A DNA stretch of 64,000 nt from Chiridota heheva (Eukaryota; Echinodermata; Holothuroidea; Apodida; Chiridotidae): assembly GCA_020152595.1 (NCBI GenBank), contig JAIGNY010002015.1, positions 290,001 through 354,000 on the forward strand, written 5' to 3'. Both the position numbers and the translations under genes were made by a program. Under the pieces are notes generated by a model that was not told where the DNA came from, did not search any database, and saw nothing but the letters and a program-made list of their open reading frames with translations. Positions 37,176-48,674 of this stretch are shown in pieces (the stretch's first letter is position 1; each line of letters starts with the position of its first letter).

Positions 37176-37862
37176 TTGCCAACCATGGCCCTAAAACTCT
37201 TAACACTTTTATAATATATGCTACTTGTAATGCACTTGTCAGTGGTATGACTTACCCCTACTACCCCCGGCAATGCCAGTCAAAAGTGAGTCATTGACAT
37301 ATGAAATACTGACTCACATGTGCGTCATTGTACCAAATTGTCAATCACCAGAGTGACTCTGGGATGGGTCAATTTACTTCAGACCCATTGACTTTGTACA
37401 GAGGTGATTGAGTTGGGGTAAGTCATTTCATAAAAGATGTCAGTCACCTACATGACTGAGGGTTGCGTCAATGTACATGTTTTGTCCACCCACTTTGGTG
37501 CAATGACTCACCTTATCACACAATTGACAAGTGCATAAAAACATACTTGTCACTAATTGTAAAATGAGAAAATCAAAAATATATGGCAGGCAAGACTTAC
37601 TAACTTCACATTTCTAGTATTGTTTATGACTGTGCTGTCCCAGCCTTTAAGTTAAGTGCTTTTATTAAAGGAGAGAAGAATGGAGTAATATTAGGATAAA
37701 TATTTTGTGAGATATTGTAAATACATTTACACCAAACTCTGATACACACAACAAATATGTTATGACATTTTTCAATTTTCAGCTTGAAGTTTCTGACAAC
37801 AAGCAAAGGAGCATGTTTGGATATCAACAGGGACATTTGCATTTAAAAAAAAAAGGGGGACT

Positions 37863-40800
37863 ATGACTGGAACCAGGCAATTCAGTGCTGACAATTTATC
37901 GAACGATTCTGAGAACAGCCCAGAAATGGGAAGCAGCATCTGGCAAAATACAAGATACTCGAGAAGAAAGAGAATTTATCCAACAGGAGACTAGAACTCT
38001 GTTTAAGAAGAACATGCAACTCTCAGACCCATCAGAGATTAAAATTTGTCTGAAGGAGGCAGAAAGCAGATTTGAATTGGGTAGGTCCATGAAGATGGGT
38101 GGTTTATGGATTACAAAGTTTTCATTGTCATATCATGATTTGGGTATGTCTTACTGACAAGTGATTTGCCTCAATCCAGGGTGTAACCAGCCTCTTGCAT
38201 TGCAGTGGGGAAGCAGTTGTCAAAGAGGAAATGCTTCTGACCTAAAATAGTTTCCCAAATAAAAAAATGTATTTTTCTCAAAATTTGAATCTTTTAGCAT
38301 ATTTTGTACTGTACCTTTTATCTTATTTTGCTATTGTCCTTTTTTTTAGGGTATGGTGGGGGTACTATGACTCCAGAGGGTATTTTGATACCGAACACTT
38401 TATTTTTTGGAAGTTGTGTTTGATGGATAATTTCACCATTGGCTTCATCAGAAACTTGGGTGTATATGGAGGGAAATTTAGGGAGCACTTTAATAATGAA
38501 AAGATAGTTGGTAAATATCATATGAAGGTATATGCAGAGAGGCATGATGAGTTTTATGGAGCATCCCATCCCTCATAACAATGACTCTTAACTTGTCAAA
38601 CTGGCAGTAATATATGTTTGCAAAGTGAAGGTAAAATATGGCCCATTAAGTAAGGTAGGATGTTTGTAAGGGTGGAGAAGACAAATAATATTACCATGCA
38701 AACTGAATAAAACTCACACTTCCAAGTTACCCTTTTAGGGGATGGGGCATGTCTGAAATCTCTCCCATATGATCACTGCTTATGCTGATGTATTTTTCTT
38801 ATTATTTTCTCATCATGATGAAATATTCTGGCTATGAATCAGTCAATTGCACCCAAACTCATCATAGTTTTCATAACTCACTGATGAAGGATCCTTTAGA
38901 AGTCCAAATGAAACCTCAGCCCAACATTACATGCATGGTATGGCCCATGCAGTAACCCTATCCACAATACCTGGTTCTTCACACAGTAAGTTCCATTGTG
39001 TGCATATAGATGATTTGGAGTGTAATAACTGATGCATAAAATCACTGAACTATCTGTAGTGGGTTTCTTAAATGCTACCAGCAGAGTCTAAAAGTTATAC
39101 CTGCTGAAATGGAGGTTTTTGCAGGTGAAAAGACTGAAAATATGTAGCGAGGATTGTTTGTAATGTTGAGTAAAGGAGGCTTAATCAAAATGGAGGCTGT
39201 ATGAAAACTCACATCTGTAGACTAGAGCAATATTCTAAAAACACTTTTTTTGACTTACAAATATTGAAACCTTATGTCAAAGATTCTTAATTAAATTTTT
39301 CAAAGGACCATCATTTCACAACAGCTTCAGGACATGGGCCAATCGTGTGGCAAAACCAGCGTCATGTGATAAAAAAAAAATCCTATTAAAACAATCCCAT
39401 GAATGTTACATCGATGTATAGTGAGCTAATAGGAAAAAATTTTATTGATCTCATTTGAAAAACCTTACAGTACATCATCAAATTATGGAGGAATTATTTT
39501 TGTTACATCCTATTTTTATTTCAAAATGCAAATTTAGGTTTTGTATCAATCATATCATCTTTCTAGTAACAATTAAATCTCAATTACCTGCAAATAATAC
39601 TACTGTACATCATGGAGTGATGAAAATTTTGTAGCTTTTGGCAAGAATGAAATTTTGCTCTCTGATTATTTTCTAAAAAGGATGAGTGCCACCTTATGCA
39701 CCACTTTCATAGTTGCACATGATCAGGTTTCATTTTTGGTGAAAGCACGGCATCAAATGTCATAACTGGGTAATTTGCAGCATATGATTAGTTTACACAG
39801 ACAGCACATATGGGGCTGTGGAGAAGGGGGGGCTTACTGGACAAAATAAAAGTAACTGATAACAAAGGAACTAAAATTGGAGCTGTTCCCCAAGTCCCCC
39901 AAAAAGATTTTAATAGTGTCTTCAATATAGTTATTACCCTATTTGCACATTCACCCTCCCCCTCCCCCTCCCTCACACTCACAAATTCGCTGCCTTTACT
40001 GATTTCAAGTTGTACTGTAGGTGTACAGATTTTCCCCACAATGTCCCAGTGCCCCTCTCAAAAAGAACCATAGTGACTAGTTGTTGGTCATTTCTTTATT
40101 AACATATATCCAATGTTGGTATGTAAATTTAGATTAAAAAAGTTGATTCAAAATTTGAGATCTCATGCTGCATTAGTGTATACACAACCATTCAAGTGGG
40201 CTTGTGAACAGAATATGCTTGAATCTTTCTTCCAAATTATTATTTTTACAAAGTTATGATGGATAGTCCACCATGGTCAGAAAGATCTTCTTGCTATTGT
40301 GGTGTACTCATGTCATGACTCTCACATTCCTTTACTGAAATTTTCATCGTGAGAATAAATGCAGGGGATCACACCTTGAAGATTTGAGAATATTTAGACT
40401 TTGATAACTTTTTAGAAAGGGTTTAAAATTTTGGGTAAACAAGACTGAATTTTGGATATATATGTACTTCTTCTAGTTTCTGAATTATGGGTAATCAAAG
40501 TACCAAAATTTATTCTGACCAACATTTAGACAATCCAGGCCACTTATTCCAAACTGGTGGCCCGTTCTTTGATGCCCAATTTAAGTTGGGCCTGAGGTAC
40601 AGTGGCCCAGTGGTCAAGAGGCTATTTTCCTATGCGAATGATTCTGGGTTCGATTCCCATTGCGAGGGCTGCATTGTGTCCTTGAGCAAACACTTAACTC
40701 TATTCGCTCCAAGTCCACTGTAAATGAGTACCAGCACTGCTTGGGAGTTGACCTGCGATGGGCGTCCTGTTCAGGGGGAGTCATGTGCTCTGATCTTCCA

Positions 40801-43800
40801 ACTCCAAGAAAAACGGGAAAATAAAGCACCCGCCTGATGGGCCTGCAATTAAGGCTCAAGTATTGGTTTTTATAGCCCCCCTTCTTTTTCTTTGATACCC
40901 AATTCAATTTAGGCCTATACAAAATCCTGGTAACAGTTATTGAAAGCAAGTCAATGAGCTCAAAAGTATTACAAAGGTCATTGGGTCGATTGCTGAAATT
41001 TTCCTAACCTGACTTGTCGCTCGACCGTGATAAATTATTCTCATATAGCTTGCAGTAGTACATGAATGTTGAAAATGAAACAATAGATCCTTGCACCTAA
41101 ATCAAACAGTGAAAGGAAATGTAGTATTGAATAACAAATAAGCTCCGTTCAGTGGCCTTTGTTGAAATGAAACAAGGAAAAATTATGGTGCCTAGGATTT
41201 TGAATTTTCCTTATACAGTACAATGTATGTGAAATAAATGTGTTAGGAAATTTGGCCTTTGATTTGGTATTTTTTTGTCATTTTATGGATTTTTTTTTTG
41301 TGGGAATTTCCCCTCCCCACCCCCTTCATTTATTTTTTAGCGGGAATTTGATAATATGTGCAGGAATCCCGCACTTCAGTGTGAACACTGCAAGGCTCAA
41401 AGTGCTGAACCTTTTGTTCAATATCTTAAAAACTGAAAACATTCTCAAGTTCCCTGGGATAGTCTTCAACCAAGTGGCCATCACAATGCAGTATATTCGT
41501 TAAAGGAGACATAAAGTCTGATAATCATTATTTAATATGGTAGAGGATTAACATCTTAACCAACTGCCAAAAACAGCAAGTTGAAATCTTATTCCTATTC
41601 AAGTTATTCATGTTTGAAATTGACACATATGTGACACATATTGACACACATCCCCATATGGGGCTGCCATTTTGTTCAATTCTGTATTTAAATATTGTGC
41701 ATGATGACATAATTTCCCCAATAGGGACATAAGGGTTGTAATGTATTTCTTTATAAATGTGATTAAAGTTTTTATTCCAAAATGATGTGACACAAAGTTT
41801 TAACAGCATGTTTTGATAATTTCATGTGTACATTAAAAAAACTCCTTGACCCTTTACAAAAGAAAAACCATTTTTCATCAGCTAGAAAACTTGAGGTAGA
41901 TTATAAAAAATACAAAGCATTCCAACATCCTGCTGGGCTGATGACATCATGTTCTTCATGTTTTGAAATCAAAATGGCAGCCCCATGGTACTATTAATTA
42001 GTAGCTTAAAGTTTTTAATAATTACAAAGAATGTGTTAGATTACTTCGGTAGGTTTAAAACTTGTCAGTACATTTGTTATTTTTAATTCTATTATATGAA
42101 ATAAGGATTATGTCAGACTTTGTGTCTCCTTTAAACACATCAAGTATCTCATTTTAAATTTTTGGTATGACCCGGCTGGGAAAGGAACCCATGAACTAAC
42201 GGCTGAAAGCTGCAGGGGATCTACCAAGAGCTAGTTAATCTGTAGTAGTATTACCAAGATATATGCGCTGTAATAACTATAACAATTTAAGATTTTATAT
42301 CTTTATTTCTTAGAAAAGTTATACAAACTTTAGAAGAGAACATGGCACCAACCTCTTCCACCACATATAATCTCCTCCTCCCCTTCTACACCTAACCTTA
42401 CACACCCCTTTCTTTTCACCTAAATTTTTCTCCCACATTTAGCTTTTCCTCTTTATCTCCCTTACAAACCTTCCATCTCCTCACTATCCTTACTCTTACA
42501 CCATTATTTATTAGTACCCTCTTGGCACATTTGACTCTGACTGTTGCGGTGCCGTTAAACATCAACAAACCAAACAAACTAAATGTTAAAATGGGGAATT
42601 TACAAGATTTTGGGTCACTTGAAATGTAAAATATAGAGAGGAATCAATGCAATATGTAGTGCATTTGCATCTTTCTAAACTAGGAAGATGTTAACAGCAT
42701 GACAAGAATATGTAATGCAAATTCTAAAATGATGTTTTTGGGAACAAAATGTAAATTCAAGTTGTATTGGAAAATAGATTGAGCAAATTACATTTGAACA
42801 TTGTTGAACAAATGCCAAAACAAAATTAAGCGCATCATATTTCAAATCTCTTCAAGAACAATCCCTCCTCCAACATCACCTTCCTCCTCATTAGCAAGTT
42901 ATCCCACCTGATCTAATCCTTACCCACACTCCCCTCCCCTTTTTCTACCCTACCATCTTATCCCCCTTTTCCTTTTATACCTTTTTACACCTTTGTTATT
43001 CATCCTATTGTCCCTCCTTCCTATCCCCTCTCCCTCTCCCATTCATCTCCAACCTACTCTAGCACCTTAAATTCCTAACACCCTCTTCCTCCAACATTAT
43101 CAACTTCCTCCGCAACAACAACCTTTTCCACCATATCTAATCTACCTTTCTCCTCCCTTCTACACCTTACCTCACTTACCCCTTTCTTTTCCTCTTATTT
43201 TTTCCTCTCCCAAATTTACCCTATTTTCCCCCTTTTCTTCCTCTCAATCCTTCATCTCCTCTCTGCCCTAACTCTTACACCCTAATTTTTTAACCCCCTA
43301 TTGGCATATTTGACTGTGACTGTCACGGTGCCGTTAAACTTCAACAAACCAAACCTATTGGCACATTTGACTGTGACTGTCACGGTTCCGGCAAACTTCA
43401 ACAAACCAAACCAATGTATCATACAGTTGAGTGTAGCCTATAGGCTATAGCTAGATTATTGACAGATGGAAACAAATAGTCTTGTCTAATCTGGCTTTGG
43501 AGAACATATAGCCTATTATAATGTATAATGATAATAATATCATAATAGATGCCCTCCCTATTATAATGTATAATGATAATATATGCCCTCCCTATTAGGT
43601 ATAATGATAATAATATCATGATATATGCCCTCCCTATTATAATGTATAATGATCATAATATAATATATGCCCTCCCTATTATAATGTATAATATCATAAT
43701 ATATGCCCTCCTATTATAATGATAATATAATATATGCCCTCCCTATAATGTATAATGATAGTAATATAATATATGCCCTCCTATTATAATGTATAATGAT

Positions 43801-46800
43801 CATATAATATATGCCTTCTCTATTATAATGTATATAATGTATATATTATAATATAATATGATATATTTACCCTCCCTATTATGTATAATGATAATAATAT
43901 TATAATGCCCTCCCTATTATAATGTAAATGATATGCCCTCCCTAATATAATTTAATGCCCTCCCTAATATATGATAATATATATATGCCCTCCCTATTAT
44001 GATAATATCATAATATATGCCCTCTATAATAATGTATAATATTATAGTATATGCCCTCCCTATTATAATGTATAATGATGATATGATTTATGCCCACCCT
44101 ATTTATAATGATAAAATGATCACATTATAATGTAAATAATATATGCCCTCCCTAATATAATGTATAATATCATAATATATGCCCTCCCTATTATAATGAT
44201 AATATAATATATGCCCTCCCTATAATGTATAATGATAATAATATAATATATGCCCTCCCTATTATGATGTGTAATGATCATAATATAATATATGCCCTCT
44301 CTATAATAATGTATAATATTATAGTATATGCCCTCCTATTATAATGTATAATGATGATATGATTTATGCCCTCCCTATTATGTATAATGATAATAATATC
44401 ATAATATATGCCCTCCCTATTATAATGTAAAATGAGCACAATATAATATATGCTCTCCCTAATATAATGTATAATATCATAATATATGCCCTCCCTAATA
44501 TAATGATAATATAATATATGCCCTCCCTATTAGGTATAATGATAATAATATATGCCTCCCTATTATAATGTATAATGATCAAAATATAATATATGCCCTC
44601 CCTATTATAATGTATAATATATAATATATGCCCTCCCTATTATAATGGATAATAATCATAATATAATATATGCCCTCCTATTATAATGTATAATATCATA
44701 ATATATGCCCACCCTATTTTAATGATAATAATAACATAATATATGCCCTCTCTATTATGTATAATGATAATATATGCCCTCCCTATTATGTATAATTATA
44801 ATATATGCCCTTCCTATTATGTATAATGATAATGTATGCCCTCCCTTTTATAATGTATAATGATGAATAATAACATAATATATGCCCTCCCTATTATGAA
44901 CGTCTTTAATGGACATGTACAGTAGCAGTGTCAATAATTTCTAGTAGACTTTCAGTTTCGATCCTGACCAGAGTCAAGACTAATAAAAGATTTTCAACAT
45001 CAATGTTCCTTTTTCAAGATGTCCCCTAGGCCTAAAATGCCACTTGCAGATATTACACCATGCACTGGGATATGCATAAATTACCATTAAATACATGACT
45101 TTTGTATTGTTTACTATTCACGTGTAATGTTTGGATCAATAAGCTCATAATTTGACTCATGAATGGTAATTACAGTATGTTAACCCTAACCCAGCACTTT
45201 TTTGAAAACGTGCTTGGGAGGCGGGGTCAAAGTTAGGGCAGCCACGATAATATCGCCGTGTGGTAGAGTAAGGGAAGCACAGGCTGATTATTGAATAGTC
45301 CTCTTGTCTTCCTAGCAGCAGAGTTGGGCTCGTTCCGCTTAAGTGGGCCACCCACAGGGACCATACTGCATATATTCTTGAGTTGGCACACTTGTCGCGG
45401 GCTGATTAACCATTACTCTACTAGCACTTTTTTGAACATGCGCTTGGAGGCAGGCTTAAAGATGGGGCACCCAAAACGGCGATAATATAACCGCGTGGTA
45501 GAGTAAAGGTGAAGCACAGGCTGATTATTGAATGGTCTTCTGTTTTCCGAGCAGCAGAGTCGGGATCATTTTGCTTCAGTGACCCAATGGGCTGCCCTCA
45601 TGCTGCATATATTTTTTAGTTGGCACACTTGTCGCAGGCTGATTAAACCTTACTCTACCTGCACTTTTTTGAAAATGCGCTTGGGAGGCGGGATCAAAGA
45701 TGGGGCACCTAAAACAGCGATAATATTACCACGTGGTAGAGTAAGGGTTAAGCACAGGCTGATTATTGAAGGGTCCTCTGTCTTCCAAGCAGACATATTA
45801 GGACAGATACACTGTACGTGATGTGCCCTTCAAGATTTTCTTGACCCTGAAAAGTTGGCTACCATAGCTCCAAAAGAACATATCATAGATTGTGTAAGGT
45901 TTATAGGATGAACTAAAAACAATTAAATAAAGAACGCAAAAGTGAAATTCTACCTTCCTCTTTTTGTATTTTCAGCTCTGCACTACAAAAGTCCATATCC
46001 TCGTGCGGTAAGTCAATTGAATGAATATGCATACGTGATAATGACAACTTCTGTACTTTTTTAATGTTTTATGGATGAATAAAGGCAACATTTATTACCT
46101 TAATTGCCTTCAAATTCTATAAAACACCATCATGGCAAACATTTCATTAAAACCGGTTAAACATTGACCAGCGGCTTTAAATCTCAGGCTTAATTTGCAT
46201 ATTTTATGCAAATTTTGTGTTGTACAGTATTACACGGCAACCTTGGTATTTTCTTTTGTGAATCCTTTGTTTTATAAATTATAATTCTTTGAATTGGTGC
46301 AGCAAGTTCTGACCAAAGGTTTTTTGAGTCTTTATTTTCCATGCCTCCAATAAAATTCTATCAGAATAGACTTTCCTATTATTTTCTGTGACCAAGATTA
46401 AGAAATTAATTTAAAGAATTATGTAAAGATTTTGAGGTGTCCACTCAGTTTAACACTACAAAAGTGATCAAAAGCATGGTTTGGAACTGACGCTATTTTA
46501 CTATTCCGAGAATAGTAAAATCTCAAATGGAATACCAAGTTATTCTTTTTCAGTATTCTGCTAAAATAGTGCACAAAAATCTGTTGCAATTGCCTTCTAT
46601 CATGGCTGCCAGATAGTTGTGACAGTATACGGCCAATTTTTGGGTGTTTTATGGCCAAATTTTCTCAATCTGCACAATTGTTGTGATAGTATATAGGTAT
46701 CCGTCAAGTTTTGGGTGTTTCACGGCCAAATTTTTTTGATCTGCATAATGTGTCTTGGCCCAGTAAACTTATATAAAAAATAATAATCGTCATATGTTGC

Positions 46801-48005
46801 GTGTTAAAATTGGCACAACACAGCATATGAAAAAAACTTAATACATAAAAGTATATAATGCTGCACGTGTAGTGTAATATGATTAAATGAATCGGGACCG
46901 ATTCTTTTCATATCTTTTTTTTCTCCTCAAAATTATGCTTTTACAGCCGGTAAATCAGTGTTCCCTTTACTTTTGAGTGGTTGGTAACATCCCTCTGTTT
47001 TGGTTGGTTCCATGTGTGGTCACTAAGAAAAAAATATTAACGAAGCAGAAGGCACTGCTATGGTGGCCATTTTGAAATGGTTGTGCTATAAATAAAGTTA
47101 AGCACATAATGTCAATGTTTTTTCCGTCGTATATGATTACACTCTTTTATCTGTTATTTATCGTTGGTTTTCAGAATGAAAATGAAAGGAATAGTGAAAC
47201 ATGAGATTGACTAGTAGATGTAAAAATCTAGTGGCAATTATTTTAAATTTCGACCCCTGAATAGTGATCAGCCATCATTCAAAAGTTAAAAGTTTTTTTT
47301 TTAACCAATATAGAAATTGCTACATGTCCATATAGACCAAAGAGAGTCACATGATATCCAAGTACTTTACTTTACACTTAGATGATAAGTTCAGGGGTCA
47401 AGCAAATTTATCTTGAACAAGGATTTTAAAAGAAACAAAATAGTGAAGAAACCATTCAAAAATTTTATTCTGTGAGGGAGCTATCGAAGTTCAAAGTTTG
47501 GTATAATTTGTGTAGAAATGACTTGAATCAGACTAGTTGTGCTGTCATAACCTCAGATTCCTCTAAGTCTTTATGTATTCTATCATATTTTGTCCTGCGA
47601 TTTGAGGCGTAAACACCATGGGATATGTCAAAAAAGTAGTAAAACTGAATCTAGTAAGGGTATTTATAATGTACCACCTGAAGAAAGTTCGAGGAAAATT
47701 AATTTAAATAGTAAAAAATTTAAATAATCTTTCTTTGAGTATATTTGAATGCTTTCTTCACCATTTTGTTTCTTTTGAAGTCCTCTTTCATATAAGATGG
47801 ACATACTTGACCCCTGAACTTATCCTTTCACTTGTGAGACTTTACATATTTGCAAGTTGATCTTATTTTTATTGATTTCATTTTCCTGCAGGTGAATATT
47901 CCACCAATGGGTCTCCCTCCGACCAAGAGCCAGGGTAAGAAAGCGCAAGACAGGCTACGAAAACAAGCCAAACCCATTTATCTACACTCCCAAGATGACA
48001 CGTGA
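37863..48005 (+). CDS. LYRM1: LYR motif-containing protein 1 (LYRM1), three coding exons, apparent +1 frameshift after codon 6
   Basis: LYR-motif protein; the family binds mitochondrial acyl carrier protein through a three-helix LYR domain. Coding exons: 37863-38080 (donor G|GTAGGT), 45976-46007 (acceptor TTCAG, donor GTAAGT) and 47892-48005 (acceptor TGCAG, stop TGA). Phases agree at both junctions. Readable blocks are LTIYRTILRTAQKWEAASG (LYR degenerate as IYR), FIQQETRTLFKKNMQLSDP, ALHYKSPYPRA, IPPMGLPPTK and KPIYLHSQDDT, matching vertebrate LYRM1 to its end; about 120 aa against 122 in human. The ATG at 37863 gives MTGTRQ, like the vertebrate N-terminus, but four bases (TTCA) instead of three separate it from GTGCTGACA, so the frame is broken as written. 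A one-base sequence error, a real mutation, or a start on an unseen upstream exon could explain this. Introns hold a SINE, foldback elements and satellites. Confidence 0.9.
38081..40566. other. LYRM1 intron 1, left part: nothing recognised
   Basis: A 103-codon frame at 38267-38578 (+) is hydrophobic at its start but unrecognised and lies in the intron. A short C-rich patch (CCCTCCCCCTCCCCCTCCC) is at about 39954. No repeats of note. Confidence 0.45.
40594..40889 (+). mobile_element. tRNA-derived SINE with long target duplication, in LYRM1 intron 1
   Basis: A box TGGCCCAGTGG (40603-40613) and B box GGTTCGATTCC (40647-40657), then CTGCATTGTGTCCTTGAGCA, GAGTACCAGCACTGCTTGGG and GGCGTCCTGTTCAGGGGGAG. 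Imperfect 27-bp direct repeats flank it (40567-40593 and 40890-40916, both beginning CTTTGAT and ending GGCCT), which fixes the borders. It is the best preserved copy of this family in the window. Confidence 0.9.
41504..42130. mobile_element. 627-bp TTAA-flanked foldback element (family B), in LYRM1 intron 1
   Basis: TTAA at 41500-41503 and 42131-42134. Ends are AGGAGACATAAAGTCTGA and TCAGACTTTGTGTCTCCT. The arms are inverted: GGGGCTGCCATTTTG on the left is mirrored by CAAAATGGCAGCCCC on the right. No coding sequence. Uninterrupted relative of the 33294-34295 copy. Confidence 0.88.
42330..43415. repeat. Pyrimidine-rich repeats ending in a GCCGTTAAAC-AACAAACCAAAC tail
   Basis: Two related C/T-rich blocks (about 42330-42585 and 43080-43415) share CTTCTACACCT, CCTTTCTTTTC and CTTACACC, then TTGGCA(C/T)ATTTGACT, CGGTGCCGTTAAAC and TCAACAAACCAAAC. 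The last tail is duplicated at 43356-43413. The tail resembles LINE/SINE 3' ends, which is inference. A third C/T-rich block lies between them. Confidence 0.6.
43510..44897. repeat. AT-rich minisatellite with CCCTCCCT core, about 1.4 kb, in LYRM1 intron 1
   Basis: More than 30 units of variable length (about 25-50 bp) with core ATATGCCCTCCCTATTATAA followed by TGTATAATGATAATAATAT. Unit length varies by gain and loss of TAATA pieces. Confidence 0.92.
45188..45790. repeat. Tandem repeat of about 230-237 bp, 2.6 copies, in LYRM1 intron 1
   Basis: CACTTTTTTGAA recurs at 45195, 45425 and about 45662. Each copy carries a GCTTGG(G)AGGC block, GGGGCACC-type sequence, TGGTAGAGTAA, GAAGCACAGGCTGATTATTG and AGTTGGCACACTTGTCGC. 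The array ends about 185 bp before LYRM1 exon 2. Confidence 0.88.
46615..46750. repeat. Two-copy direct repeat of about 71 bp in LYRM1 intron 2
   Basis: TTTTGGGTGTTTTATGGCCA and TTTTGGGTGTTTCACGGCCA, each preceded by TTGTGA(C/T)AGTATA and followed by AAATTTT....ATCTGCA, give two adjacent copies. Confidence 0.7.
47382..47826. mobile_element. 445-bp family A-like foldback element in LYRM1 intron 2
   Basis: GATAAGTTCAGGGGTCAAG at the left and CTTGACCCCTGAACTTATC at the right are perfect 19-bp inverted repeats. AAACAAAATAGTGAAGAA is mirrored by TTCTTCACCATTTTGTTT. The interior (CATGGGATATGTCA) matches the copies at 16401 and 61852. The flanks TTAG and TTCA look like decayed TTAA. It ends 65 bp before LYRM1 exon 3. 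Confidence 0.8.
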
Positions 48006-48049
48006 CACCTACAATAACTGAAATGAGATAGAAATTTTGTTACAATTTG

Positions 48050-48180
48050 GCAACATTTTCTTCAAGTTGTAAGAAATTTCCCAGAATTTAAAGGAAATTT
48101 CCCCCAAATGAAGGAAATGTCCAGAAAGTTGAAGGAGATTTCCTGAAAATTATTAAGTTTGGATTTACTAAAAATTGAAG
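48050..48180. repeat. Degenerate GAAGGAAATTTCC short tandem motif
   Basis: AAATTTCCCAGAATTTAAAG, GAAATTTCCCCCAAATGAAG, GAAATGTCCAGAAAGTTGAA and GGAGATTTCCTGAAAATTAT repeat at about 20-22 bp. Similar to 26860-27075 and 59020-59335. It begins 45 bp after the LYRM1 stop, so it is probably in the 3' UTR. Confidence 0.6.
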
Positions 48181-48674
48181 GAGAATTTGCGATTAGCAGC
48201 AATCTTTGGTGGAACTTAATTAATCAGTACAAAGTTTATGTAATTTCCTGTTTCTTAACAGCAATTATTGGAGAATTTTCGCACCTTGCGCTGTTTGATG
48301 TGAAATTACATGTAGCAAAGGTTATAATCTCACTTAATATTGACATTAAAATTTTAAGTCAATTAGCAACAATAATTTGTTTTGTATTAATTTCAAAGAA
48401 CACATTCTGATTCGAATGTTGATGCATGTTGAGATTCATTGGCTACACGTGAGAGATAAAGTTAACATTTCTAAGGCAAGTTGAGAAAGTTTGGTATACT
48501 GTGATTGTAGTCAGAAACATTACAAAAGGGCAAATCAGTTTATTTTCACCATAGGTCGTTCTATTTACATATTTCAATTTTGGGCCCCCCACTTTTTTGG
48601 GCAAACCCAGTTTACTTTCCAGCAAAATGATGACAAAAAATATCCAAAAGGCAGAAACTGAAAATCCCAAATAT

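Noticed and set aside
38267-38578. 103-codon frame with hydrophobic start in LYRM1 intron 1
   Set aside because: Intronic, no homology recognised; an unrelated small gene cannot be excluded but is unsupported.
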